Source: Nitrincola salilacus (GTDB lineage Bacteria; Pseudomonadota; Gammaproteobacteria; Pseudomonadales; Balneatricaceae). Taken from it: a stretch of 64,000 bases of DNA. This document shows, piece after piece, positions 9,327-18,275 of this stretch. Below the pieces are notes generated by a model that saw nothing but the letters and a program-made list of their open reading frames with translations, was not told the origin of the DNA and did no database searches. The position numbers were made by a program, and so were the translations under genes. The stretch covers positions 4,030,001-4,094,000 of the forward strand of contig NZ_CP176580.1 of assembly GCF_046271865.1 (NCBI RefSeq). The letters run 5' to 3'. Positions within the stretch are counted from its first letter, which is position 1; every line of letters starts with the position of its first letter.

Positions 9327-11357
9327 CTATATATCTTTCACCAGACGCAGCGCATCATAGATCGCGGCATGGGTGTTGCGGGCCGATACAGCGTCCCCGA
9401 TCCGGAACAGCCGAAACTGCCCATCGGGTGCTGCTGGTTGTGGGCGACCGGCAATCAGGGCATCGTAATCGACTTCGCCCTTATTGGCAGACTGGACCTT
9501 GAGATCAAAGTACAACTCATCCAGTGGCAGGGTGCCATGGTTGACCACAACCTGATCAATATGCCGTTCCTTGATGACGCCACCATAATCACTGCCGACC
9601 CGCGCCAGCAGTCCCGCTTGATCCCGCACGACGCTGTGCAACCGGAAGGTCACGGTAAAAGTGACATCCAGTGGTTGCAGACTGCGCATATAGGGCACCA
9701 GATTCATCGCCATCACCTCGGGGGCAAAAGATCGATCTGGTGTCATCACTTCCACTTTGGCACCACTGGCTGCCAGCACTTCGGCAGCCTGCAGCGCGGC
9801 ATGGTCACCGGCATCATCAAACAGCAGGACATTCTTGCCCGGTTTGACATCACCGGCGATGATATCCCAGCTTGATACCACCAGTTCATTCCCTTCGCTG
9901 AGCACGTCGGTATGTGGCAGACCACCGGTTGCTATGATCACCTCATCCGGTTGTTCGGCCAGCACATCTTCGGCTTCTGCCCAGGTGTTGAAACGGAAGA
10001 CCACACCCATCTCCTGACACTGCTCCATGCGCCAGTCGATGATGCTCATCATTTCACGGCGGCGTTCGCTCTGTGCTGTCAGTCTGATCTGCCCGCCGGG
10101 GTTAGCTGCGGCTTCGAACACCACGACCTCATGCCCTCTTTCTGCGGCCACTCGCGCCGCTTCCAGTCCCGCCGGACCCGTACCGACTACCACAACCTTA
10201 CGCTTCACTGTCGCGGGCTCGATATCATGCGGCATGGTCAGCTCACGGCCTGTCGCGGCGTTGTGAATGCAGTAGGCTTCGCCCCCCTGATAGATACGAT
10301 CCAGGCAGAAATTGGCTCCCACACAGGGGCGTATCGACTCTTCGCGACCTTGCAGTATCTTGCGCACGATATGTGGATCGGCCATATGCGCCCGGGTCAT
10401 GCCAACCATATCCAGCTTGCCGGATTCGATCGCATAACGCGCCGTTGCCAAATCCGGAATCTTGGCGGCATGGAAGGTCGGGAATCCGGTAGCCGCACGC
10501 ACCTCACCGGCAAAATCCAGATGCGGCGCATTGCGCATCCCTTGCACCGGGATCACGTCGGTCAAACCGGCATCGGTATCGATATGACCACGAATCACGT
10601 TCAGAAAATCCACCATGCCGGAGTCTTTCAAGCGATGCGAGATATCCAGACCATCAGCACGGGTCAACCCGCCCGGCAGACATTCATCTGCGGTGTAGCG
10701 CACCCCCACGATAAACTCAGAACCGACCCGGGCACGGATCGCACTGAGCACATCAAAGGTGAAGCGCAGGCGGTTATCCAGCGAGCCGCCATAGGGCCCT
10801 TCCAACTCATTGGTCAGTGGTGACCAGAACTGATCCATCAGGTGTCCGTAGGCTTGCAGTTCTATGCCATCCATACCACCCGCCTGCATCCGCTCTGCGG
10901 CATCTGCATAGTCGCGAATGATCCTATCAATATCCCAGTCTTCCATCTTTTTTGGAAAAGAACGATGCGAGGCCTCACGATGATGTGACGGTGACACCAC
11001 CGGCAGCCAGTCTGCCTTGGACCAACTGGTACGGCGGCCCAGATGCGTGAGCTGAATCATCACGGCGGTGCCATGCTCATGACAGGCATCGGTCAGATCC
11101 TTCAACCACGGCACCACGTCATCTCTGTAGGCCAGGATGTTGTTGAACACCGGGGGGCTATCGCGCGAGACGGTTGCAGATCCTGCCGTCATCGTCAGCG
11201 CCAGCCCAGCCTTGGCCCTCTCGACATGATAGGCACGGTAACGCGCCTTGGGCATGCCATCTTCCGGGTAGGCAGGCTCATGGGATGTCGCCATGATGCG
11301 GTTTTTGAGTGTCAGATGCTTAAGCTGATATGGCTGGAGTAGCGGATCTTTGGACAT
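9327..11357 (-). CDS. FMN/FAD/Fe-S NADH:flavin oxidoreductase, candidate N-methyl (N-methylproline-type) demethylase
   Basis: A 676-residue two-part enzyme like 2,4-dienoyl-CoA reductase and trimethylamine dehydrogenase: an N-terminal Old-Yellow-Enzyme barrel (about 1-345; LKNRIMATSHEP, DGIELQAYGHLMDQF, GGSLDNRLRF), a cysteine segment for the 4Fe-4S cluster (RPCVGANFCLD...AYC), and a C-terminal FAD/NAD(P) part (VVVGTGPAGLEAARVAAERG). The cysteine segment CVGANFCLDRIYQGGEAYC is the form I associate with proteins annotated as N-methylproline demethylase and with dimethylglycine demethylase DgcA relatives; the substrate is an inference. ATG 11357 is chosen because GGGGGCACC precedes it and the longer frame would run through the operator. 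Divergent TetR gene at 11496 is the likely regulator. Confidence 0.82.
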   Translation of the reverse strand: MSKDPLLQPYQLKHLTLKNRIMATSHEPAYPEDGMPKARYRAYHVERAKAGLALTMTAGSATVSRDSPPVFNNILAYRDDVVPWLKDLTDACHEHGTAVMIQLTHLGRRTSWSKADWLPVVSPSHHREASHRSFPKKMEDWDIDRIIRDYADAAERMQAGGMDGIELQAYGHLMDQFWSPLTNELEGPYGGSLDNRLRFTFDVLSAIRARVGSEFIVGVRYTADECLPGGLTRADGLDISHRLKDSGMVDFLNVIRGHIDTDAGLTDVIPVQGMRNAPHLDFAGEVRAATGFPTFHAAKIPDLATARYAIESGKLDMVGMTRAHMADPHIVRKILQGREESIRPCVGANFCLDRIYQGGEAYCIHNAATGRELTMPHDIEPATVKRKVVVVGTGPAGLEAARVAAERGHEVVVFEAAANPGGQIRLTAQSERRREMMSIIDWRMEQCQEMGVVFRFNTWAEAEDVLAEQPDEVIIATGGLPHTDVLSEGNELVVSSWDIIAGDVKPGKNVLLFDDAGDHAALQAAEVLAASGAKVEVMTPDRSFAPEVMAMNLVPYMRSLQPLDVTFTVTFRLHSVVRDQAGLLARVGSDYGGVIKERHIDQVVVNHGTLPLDELYFDLKVQSANKGEVDYDALIAGRPQPAAPDGQFRLFRIGDAVSARNTHAAIYDALRLVKDI

Positions 11358-11415
11358 GGTGCCCCCGACAGGTTTTTCTTGATTTAAGGTAGCAGGTTTT
11401 GCCAAGACTAGGCTT

Positions 11416-11456
11416 AATGTACACATGTGTCAATTATATTGACGCTTATGTACATT
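11416..11456. promoter_or_regulatory. 41-bp palindromic operator between the flavin oxidoreductase and TetR genes
   Basis: The outer eight bases (AATGTACA and its complement) and inner six (GTCAAT / ATTGAC) are perfectly symmetric about 11436, with two of the four intervening pairs on each side also matching. A -35-like TTGACA for the minus-strand gene (11428-11433, with TAGTCT 17 bp further on) and a TTGACG on the plus strand lie within it, so a bound repressor would block both promoters. This is the standard layout of an autoregulated TetR pair. Confidence 0.7.
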
Positions 11457-11495
11457 TTATTGTCTTTCCCGACATATTGTCGTAGTCTTGGCGCG

Positions 11496-12146
11496 ATGAA
11501 TACTCACCTCCCCCCTTCAGAAACCGGATGGCGTGGTTCGGCCGATATCTGGCTCGAAGCCGCGTATGACACACTGCTCAACAGCGGTGTCGATGCCGTT
11601 CGCATCATGCCTCTGGCCAAACAACTGAAACTGTCGCGCACCAGTTTTTACTGGTTTTTCAAAGATAGGGAGGCATTGCTGGAGGCGCTGATCGAGCGTT
11701 GGCGACAGAAGAACACCGGCAATCTGATTGCTCAGACTCATGCGTTTGCAGCCAGCATCACCGAGGCCGCGCTGAACCTGTTTGATTGCTGGATTGATAG
11801 CGCTCTGTTTGATGATCGCTTTGAGTTCGCCATACGCAACTGGGCGCTGCAGTCCGACGAGGTCGCGAGCGAGATCGCTGATGCTGACCGCCTGCGCCTG
11901 ACCGCCTTGAAAACGATGTTTGAACGTTATGGTTTTGCTGATGCAGAAGCGGATATTCGTGCACGCACTATCTATCTGACCCAGATAGGCTATATCTCAA
12001 TGCGTACTGAGGAGAGCCTGGCGATTCGCATGGCGCGTATCGCTCGCTATGTGGAAGTGTTCACAGGGCAGCCACCTGGCCCGGCAGAGCTGGAGCGTTT
12101 CTTCCATCGGCATCGCTTTCAGCCGTCGGACGATCTGGCGGGCTGA
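11496..12146 (+). CDS. TetR/AcrR-family transcriptional regulator
   Basis: A 216-residue regulator with an N-terminal helix-turn-helix (GWRGSADIWLEAAYDTLLNSGVDAVRI split around LAKQLKLSRTSFYWFFKDREALLEAL, where SRTSFYWFF is the recognition helix) and an all-helical ligand domain. Earlier ATG codons exist in frame (from 11427), but they lie in the palindrome; ATG 11496 gives a normal TetR N terminus. Divergent to the flavin oxidoreductase, so it probably responds to that enzyme's substrate and represses both genes. Confidence 0.9.
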   Translation: MNTHLPPSETGWRGSADIWLEAAYDTLLNSGVDAVRIMPLAKQLKLSRTSFYWFFKDREALLEALIERWRQKNTGNLIAQTHAFAASITEAALNLFDCWIDSALFDDRFEFAIRNWALQSDEVASEIADADRLRLTALKTMFERYGFADAEADIRARTIYLTQIGYISMRTEESLAIRMARIARYVEVFTGQPPGPAELERFFHRHRFQPSDDLAG

Positions 12147-12151
12147 ATAAC

Positions 12152-12733
12152 TCAATCGAGAATATCCAATAGGTGCCGCTCTATCCCGAACACATGCTCA
12201 TCATGATCGACCAGTTCTCGCAGCGCCTGTGCCAGTGACAGGAGATATTCGCTATTGGCCCCACTCGGTCCTGTTGCGCTGGCGATCTGAAGTGCGATAT
12301 CTCGCTCTGACGCAGCTCCCAGAAAGGCTTCGTTATCCTCGGTGGCGATATACACCAGACCATCCGCTTCGCTGCCATCGGTAAAGGTCATGCGTGTCAC
12401 GAAGCGCAGATAACCATTCTTCTCTCTGAAATCCAGATGAGCAAACTCTTCAGGTGTGATCAGATATGCCATGCCATGGCAGATCGCGCCGGGTTGCTGA
12501 ATCAGGGTCACTACCCTCCCCGGCACCTCGACTGTGCCACGATGATCGTGGGAGGCTTGCCAGAAGCGCCTTACCCAATGGCGGATGCTGGCAGGGCGCC
12601 GTTCGAGGTAGGGAAAGTCCGCCTTGAAGATGAGCGATCCATAGCCGAACAGCCAGATCTGCTGGTGGCCATCAAAAAGATTCATATCGCGGTTACGCGC
12701 CTGAGTATCAGTTGATCTGATCGGCCTGGACAT
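12152..12733 (-). CDS. chaC: Glutathione-specific gamma-glutamylcyclotransferase, ChaC family
   Basis: Cleaves glutathione to 5-oxoproline and Cys-Gly in the cytoplasm. The family signature WLFGYGSLIFKADFPY (substrate loop YGSL) is near the N terminus, and the catalytic glutamate lies in FREKNGYLR. Later conserved parts are VYIATEDNEAFLG and ATGPSGANSEYLLSLAQALREL. The start is uncertain: ATG 12733 (193 residues), ATG 12685 (177 residues, closest to the conserved core) and GTG 12748 are all in frame and none has a strong ribosome site. It ends five bases after the convergent TetR gene. Confidence 0.9.
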   Translation of the reverse strand: MSRPIRSTDTQARNRDMNLFDGHQQIWLFGYGSLIFKADFPYLERRPASIRHWVRRFWQASHDHRGTVEVPGRVVTLIQQPGAICHGMAYLITPEEFAHLDFREKNGYLRFVTRMTFTDGSEADGLVYIATEDNEAFLGAASERDIALQIASATGPSGANSEYLLSLAQALRELVDHDEHVFGIERHLLDILD

Positions 12734-12798
12734 GCTGCTCTGTTTCACTCTTGTCGGTTATCGGCTTTAAATTAACACGTTTGAAAGCCCTGAATGCA

Positions 12799-12822
12799 GA
12801 AAGCCGCCAGAAGGCGGCTTTC
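12799..12822 (-). terminator. Rho-independent-type terminator after adk
   Basis: A perfect 10-bp stem GAAAGCCGCC / GGCGGCTTTC with a 4-nt loop lies 33 bases after the adk stop. The U-rich part is only the TTTC at the end of the stem. It also separates adk from chaC. Confidence 0.75.
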
Positions 12823-12855
12823 ATACAGTGCATCAAACGGTGATCAAGCAGTTGA

Positions 12856-13512
12856 TCAGGCGTCGAGGCCGGCAAAGATTTTATCACGGATATCATCCAC
12901 ACTGCCGACACCTTGTACATAAACGTAACGCGGCGCGCCAGCTGAACCTTCTTCATTCCAGCTTTTGTAGTAGTTGATCAGTGGTGCAGTCTGCTCATCA
13001 TATACACGCAGGCGCTGACGCACAGTGTCTTCCTGATCATCAACACGCTGCACCAGCTCTTCACCGGTGACGTCATCCTTGCCTTCCACTTTGGGTGGGT
13101 TAAAGGTGATGTGATAAGTACGCCCGGAACCCGGATGAACGCGACGGCCACTCATGCGCCCGATGATCTCTTCGTTATCAACATCGATCTCGACCACGGC
13201 ATCGATGATAACACCTGCATTTTTCATCGCATCTGCCTGAGGGATGGTGCGCGGGAAGCCGTCAAACAGGAATCCATTGGCACAATCAGCTTCCTGAATA
13301 CGCTCCTTGACCAGCCCGATGATGATATCGTCGGATACCAGTTCACCGGCATCCATCACCTGCTTCGCCTGCACACCCAGAGGTGTGCCAGCCTTGACCG
13401 CTGCACGCAGCATGTCGCCGGTTGAGATCTGCGGAATACCGAATTTCTCGGTAATATACTGCGCTTGCGTGCCTTTACCGGCACCTGGGGCGCCAAGCAG
13501 AATAATACGCAT
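12856..13512 (-). CDS. adk: Adenylate kinase
   Basis: Converts ATP + AMP to 2 ADP. A 218-residue long-form enzyme with P-loop GAPGAGKGTQ (residues 7-16), the AMP site (STGDMLRAAV, FLFDGFPRTIPQA) and LID domain (GRRVHPGSGRTYH...DDQEDTVRQRL). The LID has no zinc-binding cysteines, as in other gammaproteobacteria. GGAG lies ten bases before ATG. Adjacent to ppc, same strand, but 312 bp apart with its own terminator. Confidence 0.97.
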   Translation of the reverse strand: MRIILLGAPGAGKGTQAQYITEKFGIPQISTGDMLRAAVKAGTPLGVQAKQVMDAGELVSDDIIIGLVKERIQEADCANGFLFDGFPRTIPQADAMKNAGVIIDAVVEIDVDNEEIIGRMSGRRVHPGSGRTYHITFNPPKVEGKDDVTGEELVQRVDDQEDTVRQRLRVYDEQTAPLINYYKSWNEEGSAGAPRYVYVQGVGSVDDIRDKIFAGLDA

Positions 13513-13824
13513 TGAGGGTTTTCTCCTGAATCGTTTTAGAATTCTGTACTTGATACATGCCGATTGATACTCGTGTATCCGGCTCGACGCTCTGCAGGAG
13601 CGGAGACCGGCATGTATGTTATATCTGTGTCAGAGTATGACCTTACCTGCCTCGAAGGCATGCGACAATGCGACATTAGCACTACCAATAACCCCACTTT
13701 TGACCACAAAAAGTGACTGGAGAGACTACTAAAAGAGCGCCGCATATGTGCCGAAGCTGCTACAAAACCTACCGAGATTACGCCAAAGCAGGTATCAGGA
13801 TCAACCCTGATCATACAATTAGCC
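13513..13824. other. Intergenic region between ppc and adk, no gene seen
   Basis: Holds the end of the ppc transcript and presumably the adk promoter. Just after ppc there is a small inverted repeat (ATCAGG / CCTGAT, about 13793-13812) that could end the ppc transcript. An open frame of 92 codons on the minus strand (13536-13814) has no ribosome site and an unlikely composition, so I do not call it. Confidence 0.6.
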
Positions 13825-16431
13825 TTAGCCGGTATTCCTCATCCCGGCAGAAATCCCAGCCATTGTCACCATCAGTGCCTTCTCAAGTCGTTGATCCGGT
13901 TGGTTTCGGTCTCGATGCAAAAGTTCTGCCTGCAGAAAGTGCAGTGGATCCAGATAGGGATTTCTGACATCGATCGATTGTCGAATCATCGGGCTGGATT
14001 CCAGCAGTTGATCACACTCTTTAATCTGTTTGACCAGCGCCACCGTTTGCATCAGGCGATCACGCAGGCTCGCACCAAGCACCTTGAGTTCATCGGAGAC
14101 CAGGCGTTTTTCATAGTAGTAGGCGATACTGACATCCGCCTTGGCCAGTACCATTTCCAGCATATCGATATTGGTGCGGAAAAAAGGCCAGGTATCGTAC
14201 ATCGCCTGCAGCTCCTTCAAACGCCCCTGCTCTATCGCTTCACCCAAGGCCGTGTCGGAACCCAGCCAGGCAGGCAGCAGCAGACGAATCTGGGTCCAGG
14301 CAAATATCCAGGGGATGGCACGCAGGCTCTCAACACCGCCATCCACACGCCGTTTTGCAGGGCGTGACCCCAGCGGCAACTTTGCCAATTCCTGTTCCGG
14401 TGTCACGGCACGGAAATAGGGTACGAACTGTGGATCTTCACGTACGACAGAGCGATAGCCGGTTAAACCCGCCTGTGCCAGTTGATCCATCTGTTTGCGC
14501 CAGCTCTCCTGTGGCAATACTGTCGGCGAAAGCGTCGCCTTGAGCACTGCCCCGGTATAGAGCTCCAGATTACGTACTGCAATCTCGGGCACACCGAACT
14601 TGAAGCGGATCATTTCGCCCTGTTCGGTAACGCGCAGAGATCCGGCTACAGAACCCGGTGGCTGCGACAGAATTGCCGTATGGCTGGGGCCGCCGCCACG
14701 ACCGACCGTGCCACCGCGACCATGGAAAAGTGTGAGGTGAACGCCATGCTGCGCACAGATAGCTGTGAGTGATTCCTGTGCTCGATACTGTCCCCAGGCG
14801 GCGGCCAGTTGCCCGGCATCCTTGGATGAGTCCGAATAGCCGATCATCACTTCCTGCAGGCCATGTGTATAGCGCTTGTACCAGTCTATTTTGAGCAACT
14901 GATCGATACAGTCAGGGCCGCCATCCAGGTCGTCCAGAGTCTCAAAAAGAGGCACGACCCGCATGTCGTGGCTGACACCCAGTTCACGCAGCAGCAGAAT
15001 CACCGCCAGCACATCTGAAGGTTTGCTGGCCATGGAGATGACATAGGAGCCCAGCGCCATTTCAGGAGTCTGAGCCACCACCTGACAGGTATCCAGCACC
15101 TCCTGTACATTCGGTGAGGGGGCCCAATGGCGCGGCAGCAATGGTCGCTCGGACTCCAGTTCACGCAGCAGGAACGTTTGTTTATCTTCCTCCGACCAGT
15201 CGGAGTAGCAACCGAGCTGATAGAACTCAGTCAGTTCATCAAATACTTCGGCATGGCGGTCGGCGTTCTGACGAATATCCAGCCGTACCAGATAGAGCCC
15301 AAAGCACGCGATGCGTCGAATCAGATCTTCCAGATGACCTGCCGCAATTTTTCCCATACCGCATTCAGTCAGGGAGCGATGGCACAGCAGCAGGGGCTCC
15401 AGCAGTTCCTCCTGTGAGTGGATCCAACCGACATAACTGGCTTCGCCCCCCCGCAGTATACGCTCGATACCGTCACGCGTCTGATAGAGTGCATGGCGCA
15501 GATTGCCCAGCGCGGCGCGATAGGGTTCAGCCGCCTGACCAACCACGGCTCTGAGCTCGGCACTGGCTTCATACATTGAAAGCTCGGCGCGCAGTTCGTC
15601 AACGTCACGCCCATAAAGATCGGCTGCCATCCAGCGCGCCAGCATCAATACTTCGCTGGTGACACGGGCGGTGACGTTGGGGTTTCCGTCGCGGTCCCCA
15701 CCCATCCAGGATGAGAAGCGCAGTGGTGAGCAGCGCAGATCAAGCCCACTTCCCAACTGCTCTTTCAGTTCGCCATCCAGGCGGCGGAAGAACTGCGGTA
15801 CGGCATTCCACAGTGAGTTCTCGATCACTGCAAAACCCCATTTGGCTTCTTCTATCGGGGTCGGGCGCTGCAGGCGTATTTCGTTGGTGTGCCAGATCTG
15901 GCTGATCAGTTGATCCAGGCGCTCACTTACCGGCTCATGGCGATCCAGACCCTTGAGGCAGTCGGTGATCGAATCATATTTCTGTATCAGGGTGCGGCGA
16001 TTGACCTCGGTCGGGTGAGCGGTGAGGACCAGATCCACCTTCATGCCACACAGAGTCGAGATGATTGCGTCGGGCTCAATACCTGATTCGACCAGATCGC
16101 TGATCAAGGTACCCAACCCATCCGGGCCATCCTGAAACTGGCTATCGAAACGACGGCGAACGCGGTGGTGCTCCTCAGCAATGTTAGCGAGGTTAAGAAA
16201 CTGTGTGAAAGCTCGCGCCATCGGCAGCACTTCATCTTCACTGAGTGCGCCGATCGCCTTGAGCAGTTCCTGGTGCTGCGGCTTCTCGTCAACACGTCCC
16301 TCTTTGGCGAGGCGACGGATATGCTCAACCTTATCCAGAAACGCTTCTCCGTGATGAGATGCAATCGTCAGCCCGAGGCTTTCTCCGAGCATGCGTACAT
16401 CATCACGCAACGCTTCATGCAGATCACTCAT
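13825..16431 (-). CDS. ppc: Phosphoenolpyruvate carboxylase
   Basis: Carboxylates PEP to oxaloacetate, refilling the TCA cycle. 868 residues from ATG 16431, which has AGGAG nine bases upstream. Signatures: VLTAHPTEVNRRTL (catalytic His), GYSDSSKDAGQLAAAW (catalytic Lys), LFHGRGGTVGRGGGP (PEP-binding loop), LRAIPWIFAWTQ, and the C-terminal RNTG that forms part of the effector/active site. All key residues are intact. Single gene. Confidence 0.97.
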   Translation of the reverse strand: MSDLHEALRDDVRMLGESLGLTIASHHGEAFLDKVEHIRRLAKEGRVDEKPQHQELLKAIGALSEDEVLPMARAFTQFLNLANIAEEHHRVRRRFDSQFQDGPDGLGTLISDLVESGIEPDAIISTLCGMKVDLVLTAHPTEVNRRTLIQKYDSITDCLKGLDRHEPVSERLDQLISQIWHTNEIRLQRPTPIEEAKWGFAVIENSLWNAVPQFFRRLDGELKEQLGSGLDLRCSPLRFSSWMGGDRDGNPNVTARVTSEVLMLARWMAADLYGRDVDELRAELSMYEASAELRAVVGQAAEPYRAALGNLRHALYQTRDGIERILRGGEASYVGWIHSQEELLEPLLLCHRSLTECGMGKIAAGHLEDLIRRIACFGLYLVRLDIRQNADRHAEVFDELTEFYQLGCYSDWSEEDKQTFLLRELESERPLLPRHWAPSPNVQEVLDTCQVVAQTPEMALGSYVISMASKPSDVLAVILLLRELGVSHDMRVVPLFETLDDLDGGPDCIDQLLKIDWYKRYTHGLQEVMIGYSDSSKDAGQLAAAWGQYRAQESLTAICAQHGVHLTLFHGRGGTVGRGGGPSHTAILSQPPGSVAGSLRVTEQGEMIRFKFGVPEIAVRNLELYTGAVLKATLSPTVLPQESWRKQMDQLAQAGLTGYRSVVREDPQFVPYFRAVTPEQELAKLPLGSRPAKRRVDGGVESLRAIPWIFAWTQIRLLLPAWLGSDTALGEAIEQGRLKELQAMYDTWPFFRTNIDMLEMVLAKADVSIAYYYEKRLVSDELKVLGASLRDRLMQTVALVKQIKECDQLLESSPMIRQSIDVRNPYLDPLHFLQAELLHRDRNQPDQRLEKALMVTMAGISAGMRNTG

Positions 16432-16588
16432 ATCCGTTTCTCCTGTGTGAAGTTGATAGCACAACAATCAACCCCTGATATCACTGTCCTGTCAGGGATT
16501 CAACACAAGATAGTAACCGATTACGCGATTGCAGCAAATGGCGCAGGTGATCATGCTGCCTGAGATTATCGTTCAGCTCCCTGACAGC

Positions 16589-18229
16589 TCAGGTTGACAG
16601 GTCTGTTCTGAGCTGCTGGCGCAACATGAATTTCTGAATTTTCCCGGTTGAGGTGGTCGGCAGCGGCCCGAAGATGACTTTTTTAGGCACTTTGAAGCGG
16701 CTGATATTCTCCCGACAGAAGGATATGAGGGCATCTTCGCTCAACTGACTGCCGGCACGCAGCTGGATGAAAGCGGCAGGGACTTCACCCCACTTGTCAT
16801 CTGCCATCGCCACAACAGCAGCGATTTCTACATCACTGTGCCGCAGAAGTATCTCTTCGACCTCCAGCGAGGAGATGTTTTCACCACCCGAGATGATCAC
16901 ATCCTTCAGCCGATCACGGATCTTGATGTATCCATCCGCGTCCACGACGGCCAGGTCACCGGAGTGAAACCAGCCACCGGCAAAGGCTTCGCTGGTGGCG
17001 GCTTCGTTACGCAGGTAACCCTTCATGACAATATTGCCCCGGAACATGATCTCGCCTACCGTTTCGCCATCAGCAGGAACCGGTTTCATCGTGACCGGGT
17101 CCATCACTGCAATCCCCTCCTGCAAGGGATAAGCCACTCCCTGACGCCCGTTGAGACGGACCCGCTCTTCCAGCGAGTGTTGATCCCAACCGTGCTGTTT
17201 TGCACAGACCGAAGCAGGCCCGTAAGTCTCGGTCAGACCATAAACATGGGTGAGGTCGAAGCCGATCTTCTCCATCTTCGCCAGAACTGAGGCTGGCGGC
17301 GCTGCCCCTGCTATCAACCCCGATACTTTATGAGTGAACTTTTCCTGTACAGCCACAGCTGCATCAGCAATCATTGAGTGGACGATGGGCGCACCGCAGT
17401 AGTGACTGACCTTATGCTGCCTGATCAGCCCCAGGATCATCTCTGGATCGACCCGGCGCAGACAGACATTGGTCCCGCCAATCGCTGCCAGTGTCCATGG
17501 GAAGCACCAACCGTTACAGTGAAACATCGGCAATGTCCACAAGTAGACCACATCCTGGGGAAGTGCCCAGGCCAGAACATTGCTGACAGTATTCAGGTAA
17601 GCGCCTCGATGGTGGGTCACGACCCCTTTGGGGTTGCCGGTGGTGCCGGAGGTGTAGCCCAGTGCAATGGCATCCCACTCATCGGCTGGCAGTTGCCAGT
17701 CCTCCAGCTCCGGCTGCCCGGCCAGCAACAGCTCGTACTCCAGATAACCGATCAAGCGCTCTTCACCCTGACTCGGGTCAGACACGTTGATCACTATGGG
17801 CTTTGGCCCCTCCAACCGGGCCAAAGCCTTCTCGACCACGTCCGCGTATTCAGGGTCAACCAACAGTAAGCGCGAGCGGCTGTGATCGAGAATAAAGGCC
17901 ACGGCTTCCGGATCAAGACGGATGTTGATCGCATTCAACACCGCTCCCACCATGGGCACGCCGAAGTGGGCTTCATACATGGCAGGGACATTCGGCAACA
18001 TGACAGCCACCGTATCGCCCCTCTTGATACCGAAATGCTTCAGCAGAGATGCCAACCGGGTGCAACGGGCATAGGTCTGCTGCCAGCTGTAGCGGAGCTC
18101 ATTATAGATCAGGGCCGTCCGATCGGGATAAACGGCAGCAGCTCGCCTGATAAAGCTTAAGGGTGACAAAGAAACATAATTCGCCGCCGTTTTCTCGATC
18201 GCATCATTAAATTGGCAAAGATCATTCAT
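16589..18229 (-). CDS. AMP-forming acyl-CoA synthetase (medium/short chain; DmdB-like candidate)
   Basis: Activates a carboxylic acid to its CoA thioester through an acyl-AMP. 546 residues with A3 motif YTSGTTGNPKGV, A5 region YGLTETYGP, A7 FHSGDLAVVDADGYI, A8 RLKDVIISGGENISS and the A10 lysine PTTSTGKIQK. The N terminus (KTAANYVSLSPLSFIRRAA...YPDRTALIY) puts it in the branch that includes P. aeruginosa-type enzymes reported to act on methylmercaptopropionate, although many members prefer butyrate or other short acids. It is the last gene of the one-carbon locus, 46 bp after the crotonase, with GGGG before the ATG. Substrate not decidable from sequence. Confidence 0.88.
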   Translation of the reverse strand: MNDLCQFNDAIEKTAANYVSLSPLSFIRRAAAVYPDRTALIYNELRYSWQQTYARCTRLASLLKHFGIKRGDTVAVMLPNVPAMYEAHFGVPMVGAVLNAINIRLDPEAVAFILDHSRSRLLLVDPEYADVVEKALARLEGPKPIVINVSDPSQGEERLIGYLEYELLLAGQPELEDWQLPADEWDAIALGYTSGTTGNPKGVVTHHRGAYLNTVSNVLAWALPQDVVYLWTLPMFHCNGWCFPWTLAAIGGTNVCLRRVDPEMILGLIRQHKVSHYCGAPIVHSMIADAAVAVQEKFTHKVSGLIAGAAPPASVLAKMEKIGFDLTHVYGLTETYGPASVCAKQHGWDQHSLEERVRLNGRQGVAYPLQEGIAVMDPVTMKPVPADGETVGEIMFRGNIVMKGYLRNEAATSEAFAGGWFHSGDLAVVDADGYIKIRDRLKDVIISGGENISSLEVEEILLRHSDVEIAAVVAMADDKWGEVPAAFIQLRAGSQLSEDALISFCRENISRFKVPKKVIFGPLPTTSTGKIQKFMLRQQLRTDLST

Positions 18230-18275
18230 GGGCTTACCCCTGTAATTTTAAGAAAGAGCTCATACACCATCCGTG

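Noticed and set aside
13536..13814. 92-codon frame between ppc and adk
   Set aside because: No ribosome site, unlikely composition, overlaps the expected adk promoter.
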